A DNA stretch of 11,742 nucleotides from Pseudomonadota bacterium (GTDB lineage Bacteria; Pseudomonadota; Alphaproteobacteria; Rickettsiales; SXRF01). The stretch lies in the NCBI GenBank assembly GCA_028873275.1, contig JAGWLJ010000017.1, positions 1 to 11,742 of the forward strand, in the 5' to 3' direction. Shown in pieces: positions 1 through 7,044 of this stretch (its first letter is position 1; every line of letters starts with the position of its first letter). The position numbers and the translations under genes are program-made. The notes beneath the pieces were generated by a model. The model had not been told where the DNA came from and searched no databases. It saw nothing but the letters and a program-made list of their open reading frames with translations.

Positions 1-2
1 GC

Positions 3-1166
3 GGCGCACGCGGGCCGGCACGCATCGTGGCGCTGAACGTGCTGGTCTTCCAGGCGATCCTCGTGGCGACGGGCATTCTGGCGGTCACGCTGGTCTCTCA
101 CTGGTCCTATCCCATCCCGCTCTACTACGAGCTGCTTTATATTCCGCTATACGCCCTGTTCGCCGCCTATGCCGGAGAGCAACTGCTCAATCGCTGGCGG
201 CCGCGCCGCCCCGCCCTGGCGTTGCTGCTGCCGGCGCTGCTGCTGACGCCCGCGGCGTTTTTTCTGGTGAACCGGGATGCGCCGGAGCGGCAGTTCCCGA
301 TTCCGTCCGCCGGCTCGCCGCTGACCGACCGGCTGGAGCGGGACATCGGCATCGCGCCGGGAAGGGCTTTCGCCGGCCGCGTCGTCAGCATGATCGCGGG
401 AAAGACGTTCGACGAGCAGGAGCAGTATTTTTACGCGGTGGATCACGCGACTGGAAACGACCATTTCCACACCGGGCTGTGGCTGCACGATATTCCCACG
501 CTGACGGAATACAACCAGCTTCTCACCCCGGCCTTCTTCTGGTTCACCGAGCAGTTCCTGCAGGAAAAACCCGGCGAGCAGCGCCGCAACTGGATCAATT
601 TCTCGCGGCTGAACCTGCCGGCGTTGCGCCTGCTCGGCGTGCGCTACATTCTGACGCCGGACACCGCCATCCCCGAGGCTGCGCTGCGCGAAACGCTGCC
701 GGTCAAAGGCAAGCCCAACCTGAACCTGTTTGAACTGGACAAGGTCAACACGAACGGCGTTTTTGTCACCCAGGCCATATCCGTTCACGGCCTGGCGGAA
801 GCGAAAGACGCCATCGCCGCCAGCTTCGCCGCGCCCGCCGCCGTGCTGCTTGGCGAAGAGAAGCTGCCGCCGCTGATTGCCGGCAGGGACAGCCATATCG
901 AGATCGAGCGGGGCGGCTGGCATATTACCGCGCGCAGCGACGGCGCCAGCCTGCTGATAGTGCCGTTTGAATACAGCCGCTGCCTGGACCTGACGGTGCA
1001 TAACGGGCCGCCGCCGCAGGCCATCCGCGCCGACGCCGTGCTGACCGGGCTGCTGTTCGACAGAACGCTGGACGTCACCATGGCCGCACGCGTGGGCGAA
1101 TTCCACCGCCCGGATTGCCGCTGGCAGGATTACAAGGAGTTCAGGCGGCTGATGCAGCAACCGTAG
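3..1166 (+). CDS. C-terminal part of a multi-pass membrane protein, YfhO/GT-C-like (5' truncated by the window edge)
   Basis: The reading frame is open to the window edge, so the true start lies outside; the GTG at 27 is internal to a hydrophobic stretch and is probably not a start. Numbering from that GTG, three likely membrane helices sit at about residues 3-24, 31-52 and 61-81. They are followed by roughly 300 residues of soluble, presumably periplasmic domain. The segment LLGVRYILTP (about 202-211) resembles the (L)xVKYIL motif in the extracytoplasmic part of YfhO-family membrane proteins. Those are GT-C-fold proteins that, in Gram-positives, act with a CsbB-type GT2 to glycosylate outside the membrane. 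A polyprenyl-phosphate GT2 nearby fits such a partnership, but the catalytic N-terminal half is not visible. The 3' end overlaps the facing wecE-like gene by 26 bp. It could instead be a different glycan-locus membrane protein with the same architecture. Confidence 0.7.
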   Translation, partial: GARGPARIVALNVLVFQAILVATGILAVTLVSHWSYPIPLYYELLYIPLYALFAAYAGEQLLNRWRPRRPALALLLPALLLTPAAFFLVNRDAPERQFPIPSAGSPLTDRLERDIGIAPGRAFAGRVVSMIAGKTFDEQEQYFYAVDHATGNDHFHTGLWLHDIPTLTEYNQLLTPAFFWFTEQFLQEKPGEQRRNWINFSRLNLPALRLLGVRYILTPDTAIPEAALRETLPVKGKPNLNLFELDKVNTNGVFVTQAISVHGLAEAKDAIAASFAAPAAVLLGEEKLPPLIAGRDSHIEIERGGWHITARSDGASLLIVPFEYSRCLDLTVHNGPPPQAIRADAVLTGLLFDRTLDVTMAARVGEFHRPDCRWQDYKEFRRLMQQP

Positions 1167-2301
1167 CCGTCTGCAACGTTTCGGCGACGGCGTGGACGAC
1201 GCGTTCCTGCATCGCCTCGCTAAGCCCGATCCACAGCGGCAGCCTGAGCAGCCTTCCTGAGAGATCATCGGTGTAATGCATCGGCCCGTGCGCGCGCCCG
1301 ATTTTCTTGCCCGCCGGGGAGCTGTGCAGCGGCACGTAGTGAATGACGGTGCTGATATGTTCCGCCCTGAGTGCCGCCATCAACGCAGCCCGCGTATCGG
1401 CATCAGGCAGCAGGATGTAATAAAGATGTGCATTATGCCCGCAGCCTGCGGGAATGACGGGTCGGCGCAGCAACCCGGAAGATTCCAGCGGCGCCAGCAG
1501 CGCATGGTAGCGCTGCCAGACAGCCAGTCGCTCACGCGTAATTTCCTCGGCCTGCTCCATCTGCGCATAAAGGAACGCCGCCACCATTTCCCCAGGCAGG
1601 AACGACGAGCCCACCTCCTGCCAGGTGTATTTATCGCGCTCGCCGCGGAAGAACCGGCTGCGGTCGGTGCCTTTTTCGCGAATGATTTCCGCCCGTTCAA
1701 AATACTCGGCGTAGTTTATCAGCAGCGCGCCCCCTTCGCCGCAGGTGATGTTCTTGGTTTCGTGAAAGCTCAGCGTTCCCATGTTGCCGAAACTGCCCAG
1801 CGCGCGGCCCTTATAGCTCGACATCAGCCCCTGCGCCGCATCCTCCACCACCGCCAGCCCATGGCGAACGGCAATGTCCATGATGGTGTCCATCTCGCAG
1901 GCCACCCCGGCATAATGCACCGGAACGATGGCTTTTGTGCGCGGCGTAATCGCCTCCTCGATCAGCGTTTCATCGATATTGAGCGTATCGGGGCGGATGT
2001 CGACGAACACCGGCACGGCGCCGCGCAGCGCAAAAGCATTGGCAGTCGAGACAAAGGTATAGGACGGCATGATCACCTCATCGCCCGGCTGAATATCGAG
2101 CAGCAGCGCCGCCATTTCCAGAGCCGCCGTGCAGGAATGCGTCAGCAGCGCATGGGCGCAGCCGGTCTGCCGCACCAGCCAGTCCTGGCAGCGCCGGGTG
2201 AAATCGCCGTCGCCGGCCAGTCTGCCGTTGCGGTGCGCCTCGGCGATATACTGCACCTCACGGCCGGTCATGTAGGGCTGATTGAAGGAAATCTCAGTCA
2301 C
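1141..2301 (-). CDS. wecE: dTDP-4-amino-4,6-dideoxygalactose transaminase (WecE/RffA type, DegT/DnrJ/EryC1/StrS family)
   Basis: This PLP enzyme transfers an amino group, normally from glutamate, to C4 of dTDP-4-keto-6-deoxyglucose, giving dTDP-4-amino-4,6-dideoxy-D-galactose (dTDP-Fuc4N) in the cytosol. The 386-aa protein aligns by recall with E. coli WecE along its whole length. Near-identical blocks include GDEVIMPSYTFVSTANAF (73-90), VPVHYAGVACEMDTIM (126-141), VVEDAAQG (151-158), SFHETKN with the PLP lysine K183, and AEIIREKGT. The GTG start at 2301 is preferred because E. coli WecE begins at the same point; an ATG ten codons later would cut the conserved N-terminus. It is the last gene of a minus-strand operon and overlaps the preceding methyltransferase stop by 8 bp (GTGACTGA), implying translational coupling. 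rmlA and rmlB, which supply the substrate, are not in the window. A related 4-aminotransferase specificity is the main alternative. Confidence 0.94.
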   Translation of the reverse strand: MTEISFNQPYMTGREVQYIAEAHRNGRLAGDGDFTRRCQDWLVRQTGCAHALLTHSCTAALEMAALLLDIQPGDEVIMPSYTFVSTANAFALRGAVPVFVDIRPDTLNIDETLIEEAITPRTKAIVPVHYAGVACEMDTIMDIAVRHGLAVVEDAAQGLMSSYKGRALGSFGNMGTLSFHETKNITCGEGGALLINYAEYFERAEIIREKGTDRSRFFRGERDKYTWQEVGSSFLPGEMVAAFLYAQMEQAEEITRERLAVWQRYHALLAPLESSGLLRRPVIPAGCGHNAHLYYILLPDADTRAALMAALRAEHISTVIHYVPLHSSPAGKKIGRAHGPMHYTDDLSGRLLRLPLWIGLSEAMQERVVHAVAETLQTATVAASAA

Positions 2302-3151
2302 TCTCGGTTACCACGCAATCCATCACCGGCAGCAGTTCCGCCGGGAAATAGCTAATGATTCGTAACATAGCAGTCCGCTCGGCAAACACAAGCGCCCGGC
2401 AGAGCCAGGGGTGATGGCGCTGGCTGAACAGAGCGTCCTGCGTGGCTCGCCGCACGAAAACTCCCAGGATGCCGGTGTCGAAGCGCGCCCTCAAGGACAG
2501 CGCCCGGCACAGCCGCTTCACCTTCGTTACGGTGATCCAGTTGAGGGAATCCCACACATCCTGCGCGTCCTCGATGGGCAGTGCTGCGATGCGGCGACGC
2601 CATAATTTTGCCGTCAGCGCCTTGTTCCAGACGATCGGGATATGAAAATGTGATTCATAGGGAAAACTGTAGTTGGGGCAGACAAAACGGTAATACCCGC
2701 CAGGAGCCAGCGCCGCCGCGATGCGCGCCAGCGACTGCCCGACATCGCCGACATGCTCCATCACGTTGATCGAATAGGCAAAGGCGAAGCGCCTCCGCTC
2801 CGCCAGTTCCTCGGCCGGGCAGGCCAGCACCTCCGGCATGATGCCCTGCGCCACGGCATATTCCTCAATTACCTGCTGCAGGCGCTTGAACAGCGAAAAT
2901 CCCTTTCCTATCGGCTCCAGCGCAGTGACGGCAAAGCCTTCGCGCCTGAGCTGAATGGCCAGCAGGTACATGCCTGCCCCCACTTCCAGCACCGCCGCGC
3001 CGGACGCGAGCGCGCTGAGATTTTCCTCCAGCAACGCCCGGCCGAAGCGCGCCTCATTGGCATAAAGATCGAAAATAGGAAGCAATTCAGGCGCCTGAGC
3101 CGCCACCTGCGCGCGCATGGCCTCGATCAGCAGCTCGATGGATAGGGTCAA
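2294..3151 (-). CDS. class I SAM-dependent methyltransferase
   Basis: This 285-aa protein has a Rossmann-type methyltransferase core. SAM-binding motif I is VLEVGAG (54-60), the acidic residue ending strand beta-2 is E79 in ALEP, motif IV-like SINVMEHV is at 127-134, and LAPGGYYRFVCPNY (148-161) is the usual post-beta-5 segment. The EH pair and LAPGG turn are typical of the Methyltransf_11/23 group acting on small molecules. The chosen TTG start is 3 nt after the GT2 stop codon, with GGCGGG upstream; an ATG eleven codons later (3118) is an alternative. Its 3' end overlaps the wecE-like start by 8 bp. From this position between a glycosyltransferase and a sugar aminotransferase, I infer that it modifies the same glycan or a lipid-linked sugar; the acceptor atom (O, N or C) cannot be told from sequence. 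Confidence 0.85.
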   Translation of the reverse strand: MTLSIELLIEAMRAQVAAQAPELLPIFDLYANEARFGRALLEENLSALASGAAVLEVGAGMYLLAIQLRREGFAVTALEPIGKGFSLFKRLQQVIEEYAVAQGIMPEVLACPAEELAERRRFAFAYSINVMEHVGDVGQSLARIAAALAPGGYYRFVCPNYSFPYESHFHIPIVWNKALTAKLWRRRIAALPIEDAQDVWDSLNWITVTKVKRLCRALSLRARFDTGILGVFVRRATQDALFSQRHHPWLCRALVFAERTAMLRIISYFPAELLPVMDCVVTESD

Positions 3152-3154
3152 GGC

Positions 3155-4072
3155 TTACCCGCCATGGATCTCCCTGACGATGGCGCGCGGACGCTGCTTC
3201 GTTTCGGAGAACACTTTGGAGAGATAGATGCCGATGATGCCGATGAAGGAAATCATCAGCCCGCCCAAGAGCCAGATGGAAATGATCACGGACGTCCATC
3301 CGCTATGCGGCCGGGCAAAAAACGCCCACTCCATGGCAAACCACAACGCGAATGCCATCGCGATGCCCAGAATCACCAGGCCGGTATAAAAAATGAACAC
3401 CAGCGGCAGGCTGCTGAGCGACGTGACGGCGTTGACCAGCATCGCCAGCTTGCGGCGCAGCGTGTAGGTGGTGGGGCTATGGCTATGCTTCTTCACGGCA
3501 TGAGGGTGCTGCTCGAATCCGGCCAGCTGCATCAGCCCGCCCAGCAAGATTTCCCGCTCGCCGAAGGACAGCAGCGCATCAACATAGCGCCGCGTCATCA
3601 GCCGCGCCATCACCGAACTTTCCGGCAGGGGGATATCGACCATGGCATTCAGCACCTTGTAGAAGCACCAGCCGGAAACGCGCTCGAACCAGCTGCCCTT
3701 GCGCTTTTCCTGTATGCCGTAGACGACATCGCACGGCTCTTTTTCCATCCGGGCGGCGAACAGCGGCAGCCATTCCGGCTTCTCCTCCAGGTCGATGTCT
3801 ATCAGAAAAATACGTTCGCCCCTGGCCTGGGCCAGCCCGGCCAGTATCGCCTGGTGATGACCGAAATTGCGCGACAGATCGACTACCACCACGTGCGGAT
3901 CGCGCTTCGCCAACGCCACGGCCTTCGCCAGCGCACCGTCCGGCGAACCGTCGTTGACCATGACGATCTCGTAATTCCCGGTCAGCGCGCGTGCCGCCGC
4001 CGTGACGCGGCGATGGAATTCCTCCACATAAGCCGCCGAGCGATAGAGCGTGGTGACGACCGATAAGTCCAT
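3155..4072 (-). CDS. GT2 polyprenyl-phosphate glycosyltransferase (DPM1/ArnC/GtrB/CsbB type)
   Basis: Enzymes of this type move a sugar from a nucleotide donor to undecaprenyl phosphate on the cytoplasmic face. The 305-aa protein has a GT-A domain with VVTTLYRS at the N-terminus, VNDGSPDG (39-46), LSRNFGHHQAI (66-76), and the metal-binding acidic motif LIDIDLEEKPEWL (90-102, D92/D94). These are followed by SPTTYTLRRKL (199-209), the counterpart of the conserved S-x-Y-s-L-r-K segment. Two membrane helices at about 222-250 and 261-285 complete the typical architecture. I chose ATG 4072 because AAGGG lies 5 nt upstream; a GTG at 4090 in frame lacks such a site. It is the first gene of the operon with the methyltransferase and the wecE homologue. 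The likely donor is therefore the WecE-derived amino sugar, as ArnC uses the product of the ArnB pathway; this is inference. Confidence 0.9.
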   Translation of the reverse strand: MDLSVVTTLYRSAAYVEEFHRRVTAAARALTGNYEIVMVNDGSPDGALAKAVALAKRDPHVVVVDLSRNFGHHQAILAGLAQARGERIFLIDIDLEEKPEWLPLFAARMEKEPCDVVYGIQEKRKGSWFERVSGWCFYKVLNAMVDIPLPESSVMARLMTRRYVDALLSFGEREILLGGLMQLAGFEQHPHAVKKHSHSPTTYTLRRKLAMLVNAVTSLSSLPLVFIFYTGLVILGIAMAFALWFAMEWAFFARPHSGWTSVIISIWLLGGLMISFIGIIGIYLSKVFSETKQRPRAIVREIHGG

Positions 4073-4082
4073 ATTTACCCTT

Positions 4083-4090
4083 GTGATCAC
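4083..4090. other. palindrome in the divergent intergenic region
   Basis: GTGATCAC, extended to the perfect 10-nt palindrome TGTGATCACA at 4082-4091, lies 10 nt upstream of the GT2 start, beside its AAGGG ribosome binding site, and about 63 nt upstream of the TylF-like ATG. The divergent gap is only 81 bp, so both promoters should be inside it. I could not place convincing -35/-10 pairs on either strand. The palindrome lacks the 6-nt spacer of a CRP site. It is a candidate operator only. Confidence 0.25.
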
Positions 4091-4153
4091 ATGCTTCTTC
4101 TGATAGCCCTGTATTCAGAATCCATTGAAAACGCAATCGAAATTACTCGAGCC

Positions 4154-4930
4154 ATGGCAAAAACGCAACCACACGAATCGGCGGTGATCACCTATTCCAG
4201 CGAAGAGAGCATTTCCGCCCGCAATGAATTGATGCAGCGCCTGTTCTCCTATCCCGCCACCGACGAGGAGCGCGAGCGCTCGCTCGGCCTGTTCATCCGC
4301 GGCTCGCTGATGGCGCGTTTCCTGGCCATTCACGATATCTACCGGCAGATCATCAACAAGCCCGGCATCATCCTCGATATCGGCACCTGGCGCGGGCAGA
4401 CGGCCGTGCTGTGTGAAAATTTCCGCGCCATTTACGAGCCGCTCAACTTCAACCGCCGCATCGTCTGCTTCGACACCTTCGAGGGCTATGCCGGCTACGA
4501 CGAAAAGAGCTACGTCACGCCGCTGCATAACAACGGCACCTACAGCGTGGGCAAGGATTACGCCGAATACCTACGGCAATTGCTGGCGCTGCATGAGAAG
4601 AACAACGCCATGGGCCATAATTCCGGCAAGCACAAAGTGATTGCTGGCGACTGCCGCCAGACCATCCCGGGCTTTTTCGCGGAGCACAAGAACGAGTTCG
4701 TGGCGCTGGCCTTCTTCGACGTCAACGCCTACGCTCCCACGTATGAGGCGTTCGAGGCCGTCTACCAGCGCCTCATTCCGGGCGGCATCGCCGCCTTCTG
4801 GCAGATTTCGCGCGGCGCCTGCGCGCATGCCGAGGGCGCCGTCTATGCCGAACAGATCCTGAACCGGTATCCGCACCGCATCGAGCGCTGCGCCACTTAT
4901 CCCGGGCTTTGCTACCTCATGAAAGAATAA
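4154..4930 (+). CDS. TylF/MycF-like class I methyltransferase with altered metal-site residues
   Basis: The 258-aa protein resembles the TylF/MycF group, Mg-dependent sugar O-methyltransferases of macrolide and glycan pathways. It has IILDIGTWRGQTA (72-84, SAM motif I), IVCFDTFEGY (103-112), the characteristic strand with the family's FDTF-G sequence, and AFFDVNAYAPTYEAFEAV (186-203), matching the family's (f)iDxDxYxpt block. The usual second acidic residue is N191 here. Where metal-dependent members carry an Asp-Asp pair after the PGG turn, this protein reads GGIAAFWQISRG (210-221) with no acid. It may be metal-independent, act on another substrate, or be a non-catalytic partner. The ATG at 4154 is chosen by family length; an ATG at 4091 would add 21 residues without a visible ribosome binding site. 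It is followed after 10 nt by the flavoprotein gene, so the two are probably co-transcribed and diverge from the GT2 operon. Confidence 0.8.
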   Translation: MAKTQPHESAVITYSSEESISARNELMQRLFSYPATDEERERSLGLFIRGSLMARFLAIHDIYRQIINKPGIILDIGTWRGQTAVLCENFRAIYEPLNFNRRIVCFDTFEGYAGYDEKSYVTPLHNNGTYSVGKDYAEYLRQLLALHEKNNAMGHNSGKHKVIAGDCRQTIPGFFAEHKNEFVALAFFDVNAYAPTYEAFEAVYQRLIPGGIAAFWQISRGACAHAEGAVYAEQILNRYPHRIERCATYPGLCYLMKE

Positions 4931-4940
4931 AGGGTCTGGC

Positions 4941-6329
4941 GTGACCATTGGCATTGTCGGCAATGGCATCATCGGGCTGATGGCGGCCTATGCCATCTCC
5001 GCCCGCCAGCCGAACGTCCCGGTGGCGGTGATCGGCCGGAAAAGCCGCGTCGGCTGCGCCTCGCTGGCAGCGGCAGCGATGTTTAATTCCTTCTGCGAGA
5101 TCGAGGTGGGCACGCTTTCCAACTCCATCGAGCGCCAGCGTTTCCTGTTCAACAAGCAGTCCAACAGCCGCTGGCCCGGCCTGCTCGAGCAACTGCGCAG
5201 CGAAAGCAGCCAACTTATCCATGGCGGTTTCGGCACGTTTCTCATTAAGAATGCCACCACGGACTGGCTCGAGGATAATAATTTCGATGCGATTTGCGCG
5301 GCGCTTGCCGAATTCGGCGAACCTCACCAGGAAGCCTCCGCCGCCGATATTGCCCATTACAAGCCTTCGGCGGCAGGGCGCGCCACCCGCGCCATTTTTA
5401 TCCCCAACGAAGGCTGGGTCAATCCGGTGCATCTCTTATCAGCCCTGGACAGCATTCTGTCCCGCCGCAAGAACGTGACCTTTATCGACGACCATGCCCA
5501 CCGCATTCTTACCAGCAGCGGCAAAGTGACCGGCATCGCGCTCGAACAGGGCGATCCGGTCAGCGCCGAACAGGCTATCGTATGCAACGGCGCCGAATTC
5601 ACCGCCCTCATGCAGCGATCTGGCCTCGATGCGCTTTTCCAGCGCGTATTCTACGGCGTAGGCGCTACGGCCCTGCTCGAATGCGGAGAGCATGCGACAA
5701 AAAACTGCATCCGCACGCCCAATCGCGGTCTGGCCTGCGGCCTTTATTCCGCACCGCAGACGGCAACGGAAGTCGTCATCGGCGCCAGCAATTTTATCAG
5801 TCCGGTGCCGGAGAAGGAAGCGCGCCTGACCAGTGTCTTCACGCTGCTCAAAAGCGCCATGGAGCAGATCAACGCCGATTACTACCGGGCGCGACTGCTG
5901 CGCGTGAATGTCGGCTGGCGCCCGACCAGCTCCGACACGCTGCCGCTGATCGGCCCCACTTCCGTCGCAGGCCTGCTGATCGCCACAGGCACGCGGCGCG
6001 ACGGGCTGCACTGCTCGCCGGTCATCGCCGATTACCTCACGGATATGATACTCGCCGGAACCTCAGCGCAGGATATGCGCCTCTATGCGCCGGAGCGCCC
6101 CCTCACCCGCCTTTATTCACGCGAGGAAGCCATCGAGAAATACGTCACCCATACCATCAACGCCATGTACCAGCACGGCTTCACGCCGCCGCAGGGCCGC
6201 ACGCTGGAAGACATCAGGCAGCATTACCGCAACGAATTTTCGGCGCTGCACGAGCAGATCGGCGCGAAGGACTGGGGTATCCCCATCGACATGCGCGACA
6301 TGTATAAATACGGGCACATTACGCCATAG
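4941..6329 (+). CDS. FAD-dependent oxidoreductase, DAO family, with an extra C-terminal segment
   Basis: The N-terminus has the dinucleotide-binding fingerprint GIVGNGIIGLMAA (4-16, GxGxxG at 7-12). The C-terminal half has SSDTLPLIGP (330-339) and LLIATGTRRDGLHCSPVIADYL (345-366), the pattern found in glycine-oxidase/D-amino-acid-oxidase-like flavoenzymes, where the GT-G--GL block contacts FAD. Such enzymes oxidise amines or amino acids to imines using oxygen or another acceptor. The protein is 462 aa, with about 75 residues beyond the usual DAO domain (388-462), rich in charged and aromatic residues. The GTG start is supported by AAAGGG 6 nt upstream. The gene is 10 nt after the TylF-like gene and its 3' end overlaps the facing WbqC-family gene by 11 bp. 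The substrate is unknown. A role on an amino sugar or an amino acid substituent is plausible from context only. Confidence 0.85.
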   Translation: MTIGIVGNGIIGLMAAYAISARQPNVPVAVIGRKSRVGCASLAAAAMFNSFCEIEVGTLSNSIERQRFLFNKQSNSRWPGLLEQLRSESSQLIHGGFGTFLIKNATTDWLEDNNFDAICAALAEFGEPHQEASAADIAHYKPSAAGRATRAIFIPNEGWVNPVHLLSALDSILSRRKNVTFIDDHAHRILTSSGKVTGIALEQGDPVSAEQAIVCNGAEFTALMQRSGLDALFQRVFYGVGATALLECGEHATKNCIRTPNRGLACGLYSAPQTATEVVIGASNFISPVPEKEARLTSVFTLLKSAMEQINADYYRARLLRVNVGWRPTSSDTLPLIGPTSVAGLLIATGTRRDGLHCSPVIADYLTDMILAGTSAQDMRLYAPERPLTRLYSREEAIEKYVTHTINAMYQHGFTPPQGRTLEDIRQHYRNEFSALHEQIGAKDWGIPIDMRDMYKYGHITP

Positions 6330-7044
6330 CGCCGCATTTCATGTAGCGCCGCGCTTCCGGCCCGCAATTGAACAGCAGGTCGAGAATGCTGACGTTATGC
6401 TCGAAGCCGCCCCACAGCTGCCGATATTCGGGATAGCCATCGTAATCGAACCAGCTCACCTTGATGCCCGCCGCTTCGAACAGCCCGACATCGAGATAGT
6501 CCTTCGCCGCCGGCCCGGAGATGTATTCCGCCGCGCCGACCTGCTGGCAGAGATGGACCAGCCGTTCGCTTTTTCCCTCCATGCGCTCATATTCCCAGGA
6601 GCAGGACAGCGGCGTATCGATGCGCAGCATGTCGCACAGCGTGGCGATGAGCCGCCGGTTGAGTGCGCTCAGATGCGTATGGCTTTGCCGGTAGATCGGC
6701 TCCAGCCGTTCGGCGACGGGTCCGAACCACGGCGCGGATTTATAATACTGGCAGAGCGACCGCCAGTGTTTCTCCGCCCAGGCGCTTCCTGCAATTTCAG
6801 TGTCCCGGATCAGCTGCGTATGGCCGAATTTCACCGGCACGGTCAGCCACAGAAGCCCCTGCTGCGTTTTGATGCGGTTGCGGTTGCGCCAGTCCTGGCG
6901 GGTGTATTGCACGTCGTCGTAAAAAATGAAGGCGTCGGCGGCGGCGATCAGGTCGAAATAGCCTTTCCACGGGATATAACAGGATTGCACGATGGCAACG
7001 CGCTTGCCGCTTTGATGCTTCATATCCGTTTTTCCAATATTCAT
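6319..7044 (-). CDS. WbqC-family protein
   Basis: This 241-aa protein shows the hallmarks of the WbqC-like family common in O-antigen and other glycan clusters: VAIVQSCYIPWKGYFDLI (16-33), the QxxYxPWxGYFdli signature; FYDDVQYTRQDWRNRNRIK (41-59); WLTVPVKFG (66-74); and a C-terminal NVSILDLLFNCGPEARRYM (217-235). The biochemical role of the family is not firmly known to me; the locus suggests a role in substituting an amino sugar. The chosen ATG at 7044 overlaps the acyltransferase stop as ATGA, a sign of translational coupling. An ATG at 7023 with GGAAA upstream would give a 234-aa protein starting closer to where homologues begin. An open frame continues upstream to 7449, but that part is low-complexity antisense to the acyltransferase and not real. 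Confidence 0.88.
   Translation of the reverse strand: MNIGKTDMKHQSGKRVAIVQSCYIPWKGYFDLIAAADAFIFYDDVQYTRQDWRNRNRIKTQQGLLWLTVPVKFGHTQLIRDTEIAGSAWAEKHWRSLCQYYKSAPWFGPVAERLEPIYRQSHTHLSALNRRLIATLCDMLRIDTPLSCSWEYERMEGKSERLVHLCQQVGAAEYISGPAAKDYLDVGLFEAAGIKVSWFDYDGYPEYRQLWGGFEHNVSILDLLFNCGPEARRYMKCGAMA

Noticed and set aside
147..1268. Long 373-codon open frame antisense to the first gene
   Set aside because: It is full of Arg/Gln/Gly low-complexity residues typical of GC-rich antisense frames and lies opposite a protein-like frame with membrane helices.
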